This document shows positions 33,721 through 42,060 of a DNA stretch of 64,000 nt, piece by piece. The translations under genes were made by a program, and so were the position numbers. This stretch comes from Puniceibacterium sp. IMCC21224 (GTDB lineage: Bacteria; Pseudomonadota; Alphaproteobacteria; Rhodobacterales; Rhodobacteraceae), in assembly GCF_001038505.1 (NCBI RefSeq), contig NZ_LDPY01000002.1:62001-126000 (forward strand). Reading direction: 5' to 3'. Each line of letters opens with the position of its first letter. Within the stretch, counting starts at the first letter, position 1. A model generated the notes under the pieces. That model searched no databases. It saw nothing but the letters and a program-made list of their open reading frames with translations, and was not told the DNA's origin.

Positions 33721-34752
33721 ATGATTGATCAGACTAGGCGCAAACTTATTTTGCACAGCACGGCAACTGCACTTGTCGGTTTCACCGCATTTCCGGCGAT
33801 CGCTCAGGATACGCTGGGCAGCCCTGACTGGAATTATGAGATCGTCCTTGGCGGCGGGTCAGCGACTGGGAATTCGCGTGTTCTGGCGGGCGCGCTTGGC
33901 AAAATCATCACCGAAAACGTACAGGGTGTCCGTGCCAGCGGCGCGGTATCGCCAGGGTTCGACGCCGAAAGCGCCATTCATACCCATGAGGGCGCCTGGC
34001 ACGGTGGCGTGGGTACGCCGCTGACCATCCAGAACGCGGTCAAAGGTGTCGCCCCCTTCCCCAGCGAGGGCATCGGCCTGAACCTGTGGTTCTACCACAA
34101 TGAAGTTCCCCTGAACGTCCTGGCGCGAACAGATACCGGCTTTACCAGCATTGCCGACCTGAAGGGGGCGACGGTTGCGTTGGCACCCAAGGGGACGTCA
34201 AACTATCAACTGAGCGAAATTGTGTTCGCCGACAATGGCGTATCGATTGATGACATCACCGTTCGGTATATGGATACGTCAGAGGCCATTTCGCAGCTTC
34301 AGAACGGCAATATCGACGCGATGTCCTATGTCCGCGACTTCTCTGGCGCGGTCCTCGAACTGACAACGTCGCGCGAGGTGACGCTGCTGCAACCAACCGA
34401 GGAAGCGTCGGCCAAGATCGCAGAGCAACTGCCGTGGTCCGGGCCGGTAGACTGGCCGTTTGTCAAGGAATATCCGGGCATGAACGTGCCGGCGCCGGGG
34501 CAGGTCTTTGTCTCGCCCGAGTTCATGTTCCTTGATTCTGATCTGCCCAACGATCTGGTCTACGCGATGACACGGGCGGTCTGGGAAAACATCGAAACGG
34601 TGAACCGCAGTTCGAAAGTATTCGAGAACGTCAACCTTCAGGAAGCCCTGAAACGTGTGCCGATCCCGCCGCATCCGGGTGCTCTGAAATACTACAAGGA
34701 AATGGATGTCCCCGGCTGGGAGGAATACCAGGATCTCTTGCCCAGCGAGTGA
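33721..34752 (+). CDS. TAXI-family TRAP solute-binding protein
   Basis: 343 residues from the ATG at 33721, which has GGGAGGAA six bases upstream. The signal peptide is RRKLILHSTATALVGFTAFP ending in AIAQD. The mature part starts YEIVLGGGSATGNSRVLAGA, typical of TAXI proteins, and contains GTPLTIQNAVKG and DLKGATVALAPKGTSNYQL. TAXI proteins deliver substrate to fused TRAP permeases such as the one encoded next. Known ligands are glutamate or other carboxylates; here the substrate is open. Confidence 0.9.
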   Translation: MIDQTRRKLILHSTATALVGFTAFPAIAQDTLGSPDWNYEIVLGGGSATGNSRVLAGALGKIITENVQGVRASGAVSPGFDAESAIHTHEGAWHGGVGTPLTIQNAVKGVAPFPSEGIGLNLWFYHNEVPLNVLARTDTGFTSIADLKGATVALAPKGTSNYQLSEIVFADNGVSIDDITVRYMDTSEAISQLQNGNIDAMSYVRDFSGAVLELTTSREVTLLQPTEEASAKIAEQLPWSGPVDWPFVKEYPGMNVPAPGQVFVSPEFMFLDSDLPNDLVYAMTRAVWENIETVNRSSKVFENVNLQEALKRVPIPPHPGALKYYKEMDVPGWEEYQDLLPSE

Positions 34753-34759
34753 TCCGTAC

Positions 34760-34785
34760 CGGCACGGGGCATCGTTCCCGTGCCG
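34760..34785. terminator. Intercistronic hairpin between TAXI binding protein and permease genes
   Basis: CGGCACGGG at 34760-34768 pairs with CCCGTGCCG at 34777-34785 around an 8-base loop, a perfect 9-bp stem without a T-run. It lies just after the binding-protein stop at 34752 and before the permease start at 34825, so it could reduce permease expression relative to the binding protein. Confidence 0.6.
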
Positions 34786-34824
34786 CCCGACATCCCGGCC
34801 CTTCGCTCCAGTGGATACTTTCGA

Positions 34825-36789
34825 ATGAACACCCAAGACACGAGCACTTCACAGGCATCTGACACCGCCGCGCCGTTGGTGGCAGATAGCCTTGACCTGA
34901 CGCAAAAGCGCGGGCCACTCTGGAACTTTGCGACGGGCGCCATTTCGCTCGTGCTGTTCCTGTATCCGATGTACTGCGGCTTTTTCGGCGGACCTCCGTC
35001 GCTTGAATACCGGCCAACCTACCTGCTGCTGATCATGGTGCTTACGGTGGTGATCCTGCCGTCAAAGATCTTTCCGCGGCATTCCGTAGGTGAATGGGCG
35101 CTGAACGCGGTGATCCTTGCCGGTGCCGCTGCCTGCGTTTGGGTGGCGATGAGCTGGCTGGACTTCGCTCTCGTCTTTTCGTTGTCCCTGGCGGAAAAGC
35201 TGGGCTGCGCGCTGCTGATCCTTGGCGCGATGGAGATGACGCGGCGAACGGCAGTGAAGCCGATGAATTATGTGGCCGTCGTTGCCATTCTTTATGCTCT
35301 GTTCGGCTATATGCTGCCCAATCTGTTCGGGCACGCGGGGCTGAGCGTAGACCGCCTGCTCTGGAGCCAGATCTTTTCGACCGACGGACTCTTTGGCACG
35401 CCGCTGGCCATCGGTGCGAACTACATCGGCCTCTTTGTCTTTTTCGCGGCGCTGCTGGATTGCAGCGGTGGCGGGCAGAAGTTCATGAACTTCACCCTCG
35501 CCATCGCCGGGCGTTTCCAGGGGGGACCGGCAAAGGTCGCGATTCTTGCCAGTGCGCTCATGGGGATGATGTCAGGCAGTGCCGTAACCAACATCGTCAC
35601 AACAGGTGTCATCACCATTCCGATGATGAAACGCGTGGGCTATCGGAAATCCTTTGCCGCTGCGGTCGAAGCGACGGCATCTCTCGGCAGTCAGATCACC
35701 CCGCCGATCCTGGGTGCGACGGCGTTTCTGATGAGCGAAATCACCGGTTATCCGCTGATCACCATCATGGGCCTGACGCTGGTGCCCTGCCTGCTGTTCT
35801 ATTTCTGTATCTTCGCTCAGGTGCACCTCGCGTCGCTCAAGTATGATATTGAACGACTCGATCCGGTCGAACTGCCCAATCTGCGCCGGGCGAGCCTTGA
35901 GGTTATTCCGTTCTTTGTGCCGATCATCGTGCTGATCGTACTGCTGTGGAAGCGCTATTCAGCCGACTACGCGGTATCGTTGTCGATCATCGCATTCCTC
36001 GCTGTGTGCCTTTTGACCCGCGAGACGCGCAACAGCCTGATCGCCAACTTTATGAATGGTCTGCGGCAGGGCGCGGCCACCTGCATCCCGCTTGTCGGTT
36101 CGCTGGCGATTGCCGGTGTGATCATCGGTGTTCTGACCATGACCGGTCTTGGCGATCGGCTGTCCTACCTGATCGAGATCGTGTCGGGCGGCAACCTGCA
36201 CATCATGATCGTGATGACAGCAATCACCTGCATGCTTCTTGGCATGGGTATGGTCACCGTCGGTGCCTATGTGCTGGTTGCCGTGACAGTGGCACCGCTG
36301 ATGGTCGATCTGGGCGTTGAACTGATCGTGGCACACCTCTTTATCTTTTACTTCGCGGTGATGAGTGCGATCAGTCCACCCGTGATGGTCGGGGTCTTTG
36401 CCGCCGCATCCATCGCCGGTGCCGATCCGATCCGCACCGCAATCCATGCGCTGCGCCTGTCCATTGTCGGTTTCGTGGTGCCGTTCATCTTTATCTACGA
36501 TCCGCAGATTCTGATGATCGGCGGCGTGACGCTGCATGGGCTTTATATGTTGGCATCGGTCTTTGTCGGGGTTCTGGCGCTGGCCATCGGGTTTGAGCGT
36601 TATACCTTCTACCGCCGAATCCCGGTGTGGCACGCCTGCCTTTTTATCGCGGCAGCAGTGATCACCATGATCCCGACCATCTTTCTAAGCACGATGGGCC
36701 TGCTCGCAATCGCCGCCATGCTCGGCTTTGAATACGCAATCCGGGGGCGCCAAACCACAGCACATGACGCAAGCGGAACACACAATTGA
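34825..36789 (+). CDS. TRAP transporter 4TM/12TM fused permease
   Basis: 654 residues from the ATG at 34825; the frame opens at 34780 but overlaps the hairpin. Numerous membrane segments are visible. The DctM-like core contains GPAKVAILASALMGMMSGSA and ASLGSQITPPILGATAFLM, and in the second half VMSAISPPVMVGVFAAASIAG. This arrangement belongs to the TAXI-associated fused permeases. It works with the preceding binding protein. The downstream enzymes are in the same direction with short gaps, so they likely degrade its solute. Confidence 0.92.
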   Translation: MNTQDTSTSQASDTAAPLVADSLDLTQKRGPLWNFATGAISLVLFLYPMYCGFFGGPPSLEYRPTYLLLIMVLTVVILPSKIFPRHSVGEWALNAVILAGAAACVWVAMSWLDFALVFSLSLAEKLGCALLILGAMEMTRRTAVKPMNYVAVVAILYALFGYMLPNLFGHAGLSVDRLLWSQIFSTDGLFGTPLAIGANYIGLFVFFAALLDCSGGGQKFMNFTLAIAGRFQGGPAKVAILASALMGMMSGSAVTNIVTTGVITIPMMKRVGYRKSFAAAVEATASLGSQITPPILGATAFLMSEITGYPLITIMGLTLVPCLLFYFCIFAQVHLASLKYDIERLDPVELPNLRRASLEVIPFFVPIIVLIVLLWKRYSADYAVSLSIIAFLAVCLLTRETRNSLIANFMNGLRQGAATCIPLVGSLAIAGVIIGVLTMTGLGDRLSYLIEIVSGGNLHIMIVMTAITCMLLGMGMVTVGAYVLVAVTVAPLMVDLGVELIVAHLFIFYFAVMSAISPPVMVGVFAAASIAGADPIRTAIHALRLSIVGFVVPFIFIYDPQILMIGGVTLHGLYMLASVFVGVLALAIGFERYTFYRRIPVWHACLFIAAAVITMIPTIFLSTMGLLAIAAMLGFEYAIRGRQTTAHDASGTHN

Positions 36790-36808
36790 GACCTGGGAGT
36801 TATACGAT

Positions 36809-37726
36809 ATGAGCAAGAAAAGCGTCGGCCTGATCGGCATCGGTATGATGGGCGATCCGATGGCCCGAAACATGATCAACGCCGGATTTGACGTAGTGTT
36901 GTGCGATACAAACGCCGCCAAAGCCAAAGGGTTGGCCGATGAAATCGGGGCGCGGGTCAGTGCAACGCCTGCGGATCTGGCGAAAGAGGTTTCGACGATC
37001 ATCACCATGCTGCCCAACAGCGCCATCGTGGGCGATGTGCTGTTTGGTCAGACCGGCTTTGCTGATGTGGCCAGCGCTGGCAGCCTTGTCATCGACATGA
37101 GCTCGGGCGACCCGCACGCCACCATAGGTTTCGGCGAACGCCTCGCGACTTTGGGCCTGCGGTTGATAGACGCGCCGGTCTCGGGTGGTGTCCCTCGCGC
37201 GAAATCCGGGTCCCTGACCATCATGGTCGGCGGCGACCTGGCCGCCTTCGGCGAAGTCGAGGAGCTGCTGAATTCAATGGGCACCCCGACCCATGTTGGG
37301 ATCCTCGGTGCGGGTCAGGCGATGAAGGCGCTCAACAACCTCGTCTCGGCAGGTGGCTTCCTCATCGGGATCGAAGCCCTGCTGATCGGGCAAAAGTTTG
37401 GTCTGGCACCTGACCTGATGGTGGACATCATCAACAGCTCGTCCGGCATGAACAACTCGACCAAAAACAAGTTCAAGCAATATGTGCTGTCACGTGATTT
37501 CGATGCCGGCGGCTTTGCGTTGTCCCTGATGGCGAAGGACGTGGGTATCGCAATGAGCGTCGCCCACGCGACCAAGACCCCCGCCCCGTTTTCAGCCATG
37601 TGCGCCGAGGTTTGGGGCGCGGCGTCTAACATGCTGGGCTCAAAGGCGGACCATACCGCAATCACCCAGATGTGCGAGACATTCGCCGGGCTGGAGCTTG
37701 AGAAGACCGAGGGAGGCAAGGGATGA
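36809..37726 (+). CDS. 3-hydroxyisobutyrate dehydrogenase family NAD(P)-dependent oxidoreductase
   Basis: 305 residues from the ATG at 36809 (GGGAG upstream). The Rossmann loop is GLIGIGMMGDPMARNM, the substrate segment DAPVSGGVPRAKSGSLTIMV, and the catalytic lysine is in GQAMKALNNLVSAGG. It is a paralogue of the enzyme at 32.6-33.5 kb but in the transport operon. Its stop overlaps the lyase start (ATGA), so product channelling from a beta-hydroxy acid step to the lyase step is plausible. Confidence 0.9.
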   Translation: MSKKSVGLIGIGMMGDPMARNMINAGFDVVLCDTNAAKAKGLADEIGARVSATPADLAKEVSTIITMLPNSAIVGDVLFGQTGFADVASAGSLVIDMSSGDPHATIGFGERLATLGLRLIDAPVSGGVPRAKSGSLTIMVGGDLAAFGEVEELLNSMGTPTHVGILGAGQAMKALNNLVSAGGFLIGIEALLIGQKFGLAPDLMVDIINSSSGMNNSTKNKFKQYVLSRDFDAGGFALSLMAKDVGIAMSVAHATKTPAPFSAMCAEVWGAASNMLGSKADHTAITQMCETFAGLELEKTEGGKG

Positions 37727-38571
37727 CCAACCGTTCGGCCCAATTCCGGGCGCTCTTTCAGCAGGGTCCGTTTGTCTGCATGGGGGCGCATGACGCCCTG
37801 ACCGCCAAATTGGCCGAAGAGGCCGGAGCCAAGGCGATCTATGTCAGCGGTTTTGCCGCCTCCGCCATTGTCGCGGCGGCGCCGGACACTGGTGTGTTGA
37901 CGCGGGACGAGATGTTCGACCACATCCGCCGCGTCCACCGTGGCACTTCGCTGCCGATCTTTGCCGATGCGGACACGGGGTATGGCAGCATCGCGGACGC
38001 GGTGAAAACCATGCAAATGTGGGAGGATGCAGGCGCCTCGGTTCTTCACCTCGAAGATCAGCAGATGCCCAAGAAATGTGGGCATTTCCCAGGCAAAGAA
38101 CTGATCCCCAAAGAGGAGATGGCCGAAAAGATTGCTGCCATGCTGGCCGTGCGGCAAGACCCGGATTTCTTTTTTGTCGCTCGCACCGACGCGATCGCCG
38201 TAACCGGACTCGAGGATGCCATCGCGCGGCTTAAAACCTATGCCGCCGCAGGGGCCGATGGGCTATACGCGGACGCCCCCGAAGATATTGGCCAGATGAA
38301 GGAGTTGGCGCAGGAAATCAGACCCCTGGGCAAACCCCTGCTGTTCAACATGGCCCGATCCGGTAAGAGCCCGGTCCTGACCATGGACGAAGCCTATGCG
38401 CTTGGGTTCGACTATTGCCTTTGCCCCATCGAGCCGATGCTGACGGTCCACAAGGCTGTGGGCGACATGATGCGCAGGTTCATGGCCTCACCCAGCACCG
38501 ATACGATCGCATCCGGCATGACGGACTTTCACGATTTCAACCGCTTTGTCGGCGAACCCACCGAACCTTGA
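37723..38571 (+). CDS. Isocitrate lyase/PEP mutase family lyase (PrpB-like)
   Basis: 282 residues, TIM-barrel. The metal-binding ADADTGYGS and HLEDQQ segments are present, and the lyase loop PKKCGH with its catalytic cysteine is as in 2-methylisocitrate lyase (PKRCGH), where phosphonate-type members differ. It probably cleaves a 2-hydroxy di- or tricarboxylate into pyruvate, oxaloacetate or glyoxylate plus a second acid. 2,3-Dimethylmalate lyase and methylisocitrate lyase are the closest known activities. It is translationally coupled to the dehydrogenase and followed by CMD and PrpD genes. Confidence 0.88.
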   Translation: MTNRSAQFRALFQQGPFVCMGAHDALTAKLAEEAGAKAIYVSGFAASAIVAAAPDTGVLTRDEMFDHIRRVHRGTSLPIFADADTGYGSIADAVKTMQMWEDAGASVLHLEDQQMPKKCGHFPGKELIPKEEMAEKIAAMLAVRQDPDFFFVARTDAIAVTGLEDAIARLKTYAAAGADGLYADAPEDIGQMKELAQEIRPLGKPLLFNMARSGKSPVLTMDEAYALGFDYCLCPIEPMLTVHKAVGDMMRRFMASPSTDTIASGMTDFHDFNRFVGEPTEP

Positions 38572-38621
38572 ACTGATCCACACGACCCGGACAGCAAAGA
38601 CCCCAAAAAAGGAGTTAACCC

Positions 38622-39035
38622 ATGAGTATCGATCCTAACAACGAGAGCGAACTGTTCAACAAGGGCCTTGGCATCCGGCGCGAAGTGCTGGGGACCGCAC
38701 ATGTGGACCGTTCGCTGGCCGCCGCCGACGATTTCACTGCACCGATCCAGCGCCTCGTGACCGAATATTGCTGGGGAGAGATCTGGGGACGCCCCGGTCT
38801 GCCGCGTGAAATGCGCAGCGTCATCAATCTGGCGATGCTGTCGGCGCTGAACCGGCCCCATGAGGTGCGCCTGCATGTCCGCGGCGCGATCAACAACGGC
38901 GTCAGCCGCGAGACCATACAGGAAATCCTGCTTCAGGTCGCGATCTATTGCGGCGTGCCTGCGTCGCTCGACAGCATGAAGGTCTGCGCTGAGGTCTTCA
39001 AAGAGATGGACGAAGAGGCCGCAGCTTCAAGCTGA
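38622..39035 (+). CDS. Carboxymuconolactone decarboxylase (CMD) family protein
   Basis: 137 residues with the CMD helical fold: PIQRLVTEYCWGEIWGRPGL and RSVINLAMLSALNRPHEVRLHVRG match the PcaC-type pattern, and ISRETIQEILLQVAIYCGVP-like spacing follows. It lacks the CxxC of AhpD, so it is not a peroxidase. It starts with AAGGAG upstream, 50 bp after the lyase gene. In this setting it could decarboxylate or isomerise an unsaturated acid; genuine protocatechuate genes are not nearby, so pcaC is not assigned. Confidence 0.87.
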   Translation: MSIDPNNESELFNKGLGIRREVLGTAHVDRSLAAADDFTAPIQRLVTEYCWGEIWGRPGLPREMRSVINLAMLSALNRPHEVRLHVRGAINNGVSRETIQEILLQVAIYCGVPASLDSMKVCAEVFKEMDEEAAASS

Positions 39036-39060
39036 AGCGCGGTTCAGGGAAGGAACGGAC

Positions 39061-40395
39061 ATGAACGATCTCAGCAGGATGCTGGCACACAGCATTGTGA
39101 CCAGCCAAGCCGCATCGGTAGGACCCGAGACGTCGAAAGAGGCGCATCGTGCCCTCGTCAACTATATCGGCTGTGCCCTTGGCGGCGCCGATCACCCGGC
39201 GATGGACATCACATTCGATGCCCTTGGTGGCTTTTCGGGCCCCGGCGCAGCGGGGGTCATTGGGCGGCCAGAAAAGGTGGATGTACCTTTCGCAGCGCTG
39301 CTCAACGGTCTGAGCTCGCATATCCACGATTTCGACGACACGACGCCCAGCAACTACATTCACCCGACCTCTCCCGTTGCCTCGGCGTTGTTCGCCTGGG
39401 CGGCGGCGACGCCGGTGTCGGGCCGCGACTTTCTGCACGCCTTTGCCTTGGGATTCGACACTGTCACGCGGATCGGAGACGCAACCTATCCGAACCACTA
39501 CAAGGCGGGGTGGCACAGCACGAGTTCGATCGGGGTCTTCGGCGCCGCCGTGGCGATCGGCAAGCTGATGGGACTGAATGAACAACAGATGCTCTGGGCC
39601 ATTGGTCTGGCGGCGACCCAGGCCTCGGGTTTGCGGGACAATTTCGGATCAATGGCAAAGGGCTTTCACCCTGGTCACGCCGCACGTTGCGGTATCGAGG
39701 CAGCCTGCCTGGCGCGGGCCGGATTTACCACAGGAACGACACCCCTGGAGGGCCCGCGCGGTTTCGCGGCAGTTACGTCCGGGGGGCTGCTGGACGCCGC
39801 GAACTTTACCGATGGGCTGGGAACCTCCTACCGGTTCGAGGGCAATACCTACAAACCCTACCCATGCGGGATCGTTATCCATCCCACGATCGAGGTCTGC
39901 AGCACATTCCACGACGAGGGACTGGTTCCGGACAAGATCAAGGCGGTCGAGGTGAAAGTCGCGCCGCTGGTGCGGGATTTATGCGACCTACGCCCCAGCA
40001 GTGGCCTGCAAGGCAAGTTTTCCATCTATCATGCGGCGGCTATTGGCCTGGTTCGCGGACAGGGTCGCCTTTCGGAATTCACCGACGAAGCTGTGTCTGA
40101 TCCCCGGATCGCAGCGATGCGGGACAAGGTAACCGCCGTGGCGGACAGCACCGTCGGTGAGGATTCGGTTCGGGTTATCATCACTATGGACGACGGACAG
40201 AAGATCGAAAAATTCCTCGGTGCTTCGCTCGGAAATCTGGTGAGACCTCTGAGCGACGCACAGCTTGATGAGAAGTTCCTGAACCAGGTCGGCGTTGTCT
40301 CTGGCGATCAGGCCCGCAAGGTTCTGGAACGCTGTTGGGCCATTGGCGATATGAAAAACGTTGGCGATCTTGTGCAGGCCTGTGTCACAGGCTGA
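39061..40395 (+). CDS. MmgE/PrpD family protein (methylcitrate dehydratase-like)
   Basis: 444 residues. The typical N-terminal helical domain has HRALVNYIGCALGGADHP and the conserved HIHDFDDTTPSNYIHPTSPV, followed by HYKAGWHSTSSIGVFGAA and KPYPCGIVIHPTIE. Members dehydrate 2-methylcitrate or decarboxylate cis-aconitate, among other reactions on tri- and dicarboxylates. It is shorter than classical PrpD (about 480) and belongs to the broad MmgE group. It lies 25 bp after the CMD gene as the last gene of the operon. Confidence 0.88.
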   Translation: MNDLSRMLAHSIVTSQAASVGPETSKEAHRALVNYIGCALGGADHPAMDITFDALGGFSGPGAAGVIGRPEKVDVPFAALLNGLSSHIHDFDDTTPSNYIHPTSPVASALFAWAAATPVSGRDFLHAFALGFDTVTRIGDATYPNHYKAGWHSTSSIGVFGAAVAIGKLMGLNEQQMLWAIGLAATQASGLRDNFGSMAKGFHPGHAARCGIEAACLARAGFTTGTTPLEGPRGFAAVTSGGLLDAANFTDGLGTSYRFEGNTYKPYPCGIVIHPTIEVCSTFHDEGLVPDKIKAVEVKVAPLVRDLCDLRPSSGLQGKFSIYHAAAIGLVRGQGRLSEFTDEAVSDPRIAAMRDKVTAVADSTVGEDSVRVIITMDDGQKIEKFLGASLGNLVRPLSDAQLDEKFLNQVGVVSGDQARKVLERCWAIGDMKNVGDLVQACVTG

Positions 40396-40429
40396 GCCGG
40401 GATCGGACGGAAACCGCTGCGGTCGCCAT

Positions 40430-41119
40430 TCAACTTTCGCTGTCCTCGATAAGCGGAATGGCGGCGGCGGCGGCATTTCTGACATGAAGCAGAGCCAGCT
40501 CATTTGCCTTTTCAATATCCCGCGCTGTCAGGGCATCCACAAGGGCGGTCAGCTCCTTGATGCTTTCCTTGATCCGCCCCGGCGCCTTGAGCGAGGTCGC
40601 CCGCAGCAGAGTGATGCGCGAATTCAGCATATATATGCATTTTCCAAGCGCTTCGTTGTTCGCCCCCTCAACCAGGCAATCATAGAACCTGTTCTTGGCG
40701 GCCAGACGCGCCTGCGGATCGGGCTTGCGTGATACGGTCCTTAGGTTCGACAGCGCGGCTTTTAACGCTTTGCGCTGCTCTTCGGTCGCGTTCTCTACGA
40801 ACAGGCGGCAGGCCAGACTCTCCAGCTGCTGTCGCACCTCATAGATGCCCTCGGCCTGTTCGCGCGTGATCCGGGCGACAAAGGGGCCGCGATGCGGCTC
40901 TACGATTACCAGTCCTTCGGATTCAAGCTGACGCATGGCTTCCCTGACCAATGTCCGGCTGACCCCTGTCATCTCGCACAGTTCGCGCTCGGGCAGGTGA
41001 TCGCCCGCCTTGAACCGCCCAACGGCTATGGCGTTGCGGATGCTTTCGGTCACACTAAAGCGCAGGGGCGCAGCAATGCGATCGACACGGAACATACTGT
41101 CTGAATTGGTCATGAACAT
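40430..41119 (-). CDS. GntR-family regulator (FadR subfamily) of the carboxylate cluster
   Basis: 229 residues from the ATG at 41119 (AAAGGA upstream; the ATG at 41113 is also possible). The winged helix has LPERELCEMTGVSRTLVREAMRQLE. The FCD domain contains YDCLVEGANNEALGKCI and LTALVDALTARDIEKANELALLHV, with the last histidine as likely metal ligand. It lies between the two oppositely oriented halves of the cluster. A TTGYATNATACAA-type site occurs just upstream of its own gene, so autoregulation and control of the neighbouring operons are likely. Confidence 0.88.
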   Translation of the reverse strand: MFMTNSDSMFRVDRIAAPLRFSVTESIRNAIAVGRFKAGDHLPERELCEMTGVSRTLVREAMRQLESEGLVIVEPHRGPFVARITREQAEGIYEVRQQLESLACRLFVENATEEQRKALKAALSNLRTVSRKPDPQARLAAKNRFYDCLVEGANNEALGKCIYMLNSRITLLRATSLKAPGRIKESIKELTALVDALTARDIEKANELALLHVRNAAAAAIPLIEDSES

Positions 41120-41203
41120 GCCATCCTTTCTGCGGTGGTCGTTCTGAATGTTGAGCGGCCGTTTCGCCGAGAGTCGGCTATCATGAATTTCCCCTGTGCC
41201 GGT

Positions 41204-41217
41204 TTGCATCATACAAT
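41204..41217. promoter_or_regulatory. Candidate GntR autoregulatory operator
   Basis: TTGCATCATACAA at 41204-41216 is a 13-base inverted repeat with one mismatched pair, and ATCATACAAT at 41208-41217 equals a 10-mer found at 33558-33567. It lies 85 bp upstream of the gntR start, in the 133-bp gap before the convergent end of the SDR gene. Confidence 0.5.
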
Positions 41218-41252
41218 ATTAGACCGGATTGCAATCAGGAAGCGAGCCTCTT

Positions 41253-42059
41253 CTACGCGGCAAGCCATCCGCCATCGATCGGAAAGACAGTTCCGGTAAT
41301 ATCGGCCCCGGCTGGGCCGCACAAAAATACCAGCGCCGCCCCGATGCTGTCTTCGGACACAAAGCGCCCTGTTGGGCTGCGCTCTTCGGCATAACGGCGT
41401 GCAAGGTCGTCGAAATCCTCACCGGATTGTTCGGCCATTCCTCGGATGCGGTCTAGGATCGCCTTGGTTCCGACAGAGCCGGGGCAGATCGCGTTGCAGG
41501 TCACACCTGACTTTGCCGTCTCGATCGCAATGGCGCGGGCCATACCGATAAGTGCCGTCTTTGTCGTGACATAGTCGATCCGGTTCTCGGCACCCCGCCA
41601 GCCATAGTAAGAAGAAATGTTAAAGATGCGCCCCCACTTGGAAGCCGTCATCCACGGCAGACACAGACGGCTGGCATTGAAGGCACCGGTGAGGTTGACG
41701 CTGATAGATCGATCCCAATGATCGGGATCAAACGCCTCTAGGGGTCCAAAGTGACGCACCACAGCGTTGTTGACCAGGATGTCGATACCGCCAAAGTGCT
41801 CCTTGGCGGTATCGACCATCCGCTCTACCTCGGCGCGCTGCCCCACATCCGCCGGGACGTAGATTGCAGATATACCGTAGTCCTCAGCGAGTTTCTGCGC
41901 CAGCGGCTGCTTTTCTTCGACGCAAGCGAGCCCGTTCAGTACCAGATTCGCGCCAGCAGCGGCGAGGTTCTCGGCCATGGCAAGCCCGAGTCCGCCTTCG
42001 GACCCGGTCACAAGCGCCGTCTTTCCCCGCAACGTCCCGGTCATTTCAAGTCGCGCCAT
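41253..42059 (-). CDS. Short-chain dehydrogenase (3-hydroxybutyrate dehydrogenase-like)
   Basis: 268 residues from the ATG at 42059, one base after the stop of the upstream PrpD-type gene; the longer frame lies within that gene. The nucleotide loop is TGSEGGLGLAMA, then NNAV, the serine strand NISSYY, the catalytic DYVTTKTAL (YxxxK) and the C-terminal GTVFPIDGG. The overall pattern is like NAD-dependent 3-hydroxybutyrate dehydrogenases, but the substrate here probably follows the PrpD product. Confidence 0.9.
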   Translation of the reverse strand: MARLEMTGTLRGKTALVTGSEGGLGLAMAENLAAAGANLVLNGLACVEEKQPLAQKLAEDYGISAIYVPADVGQRAEVERMVDTAKEHFGGIDILVNNAVVRHFGPLEAFDPDHWDRSISVNLTGAFNASRLCLPWMTASKWGRIFNISSYYGWRGAENRIDYVTTKTALIGMARAIAIETAKSGVTCNAICPGSVGTKAILDRIRGMAEQSGEDFDDLARRYAEERSPTGRFVSEDSIGAALVFLCGPAGADITGTVFPIDGGWLAA

Positions 42060-42060
42060 A

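Noticed and set aside
38622..39035. Naming the CMD-family gene pcaC
   Set aside because: No other protocatechuate-pathway genes are near, and the family has several activities, so only the family is reported.
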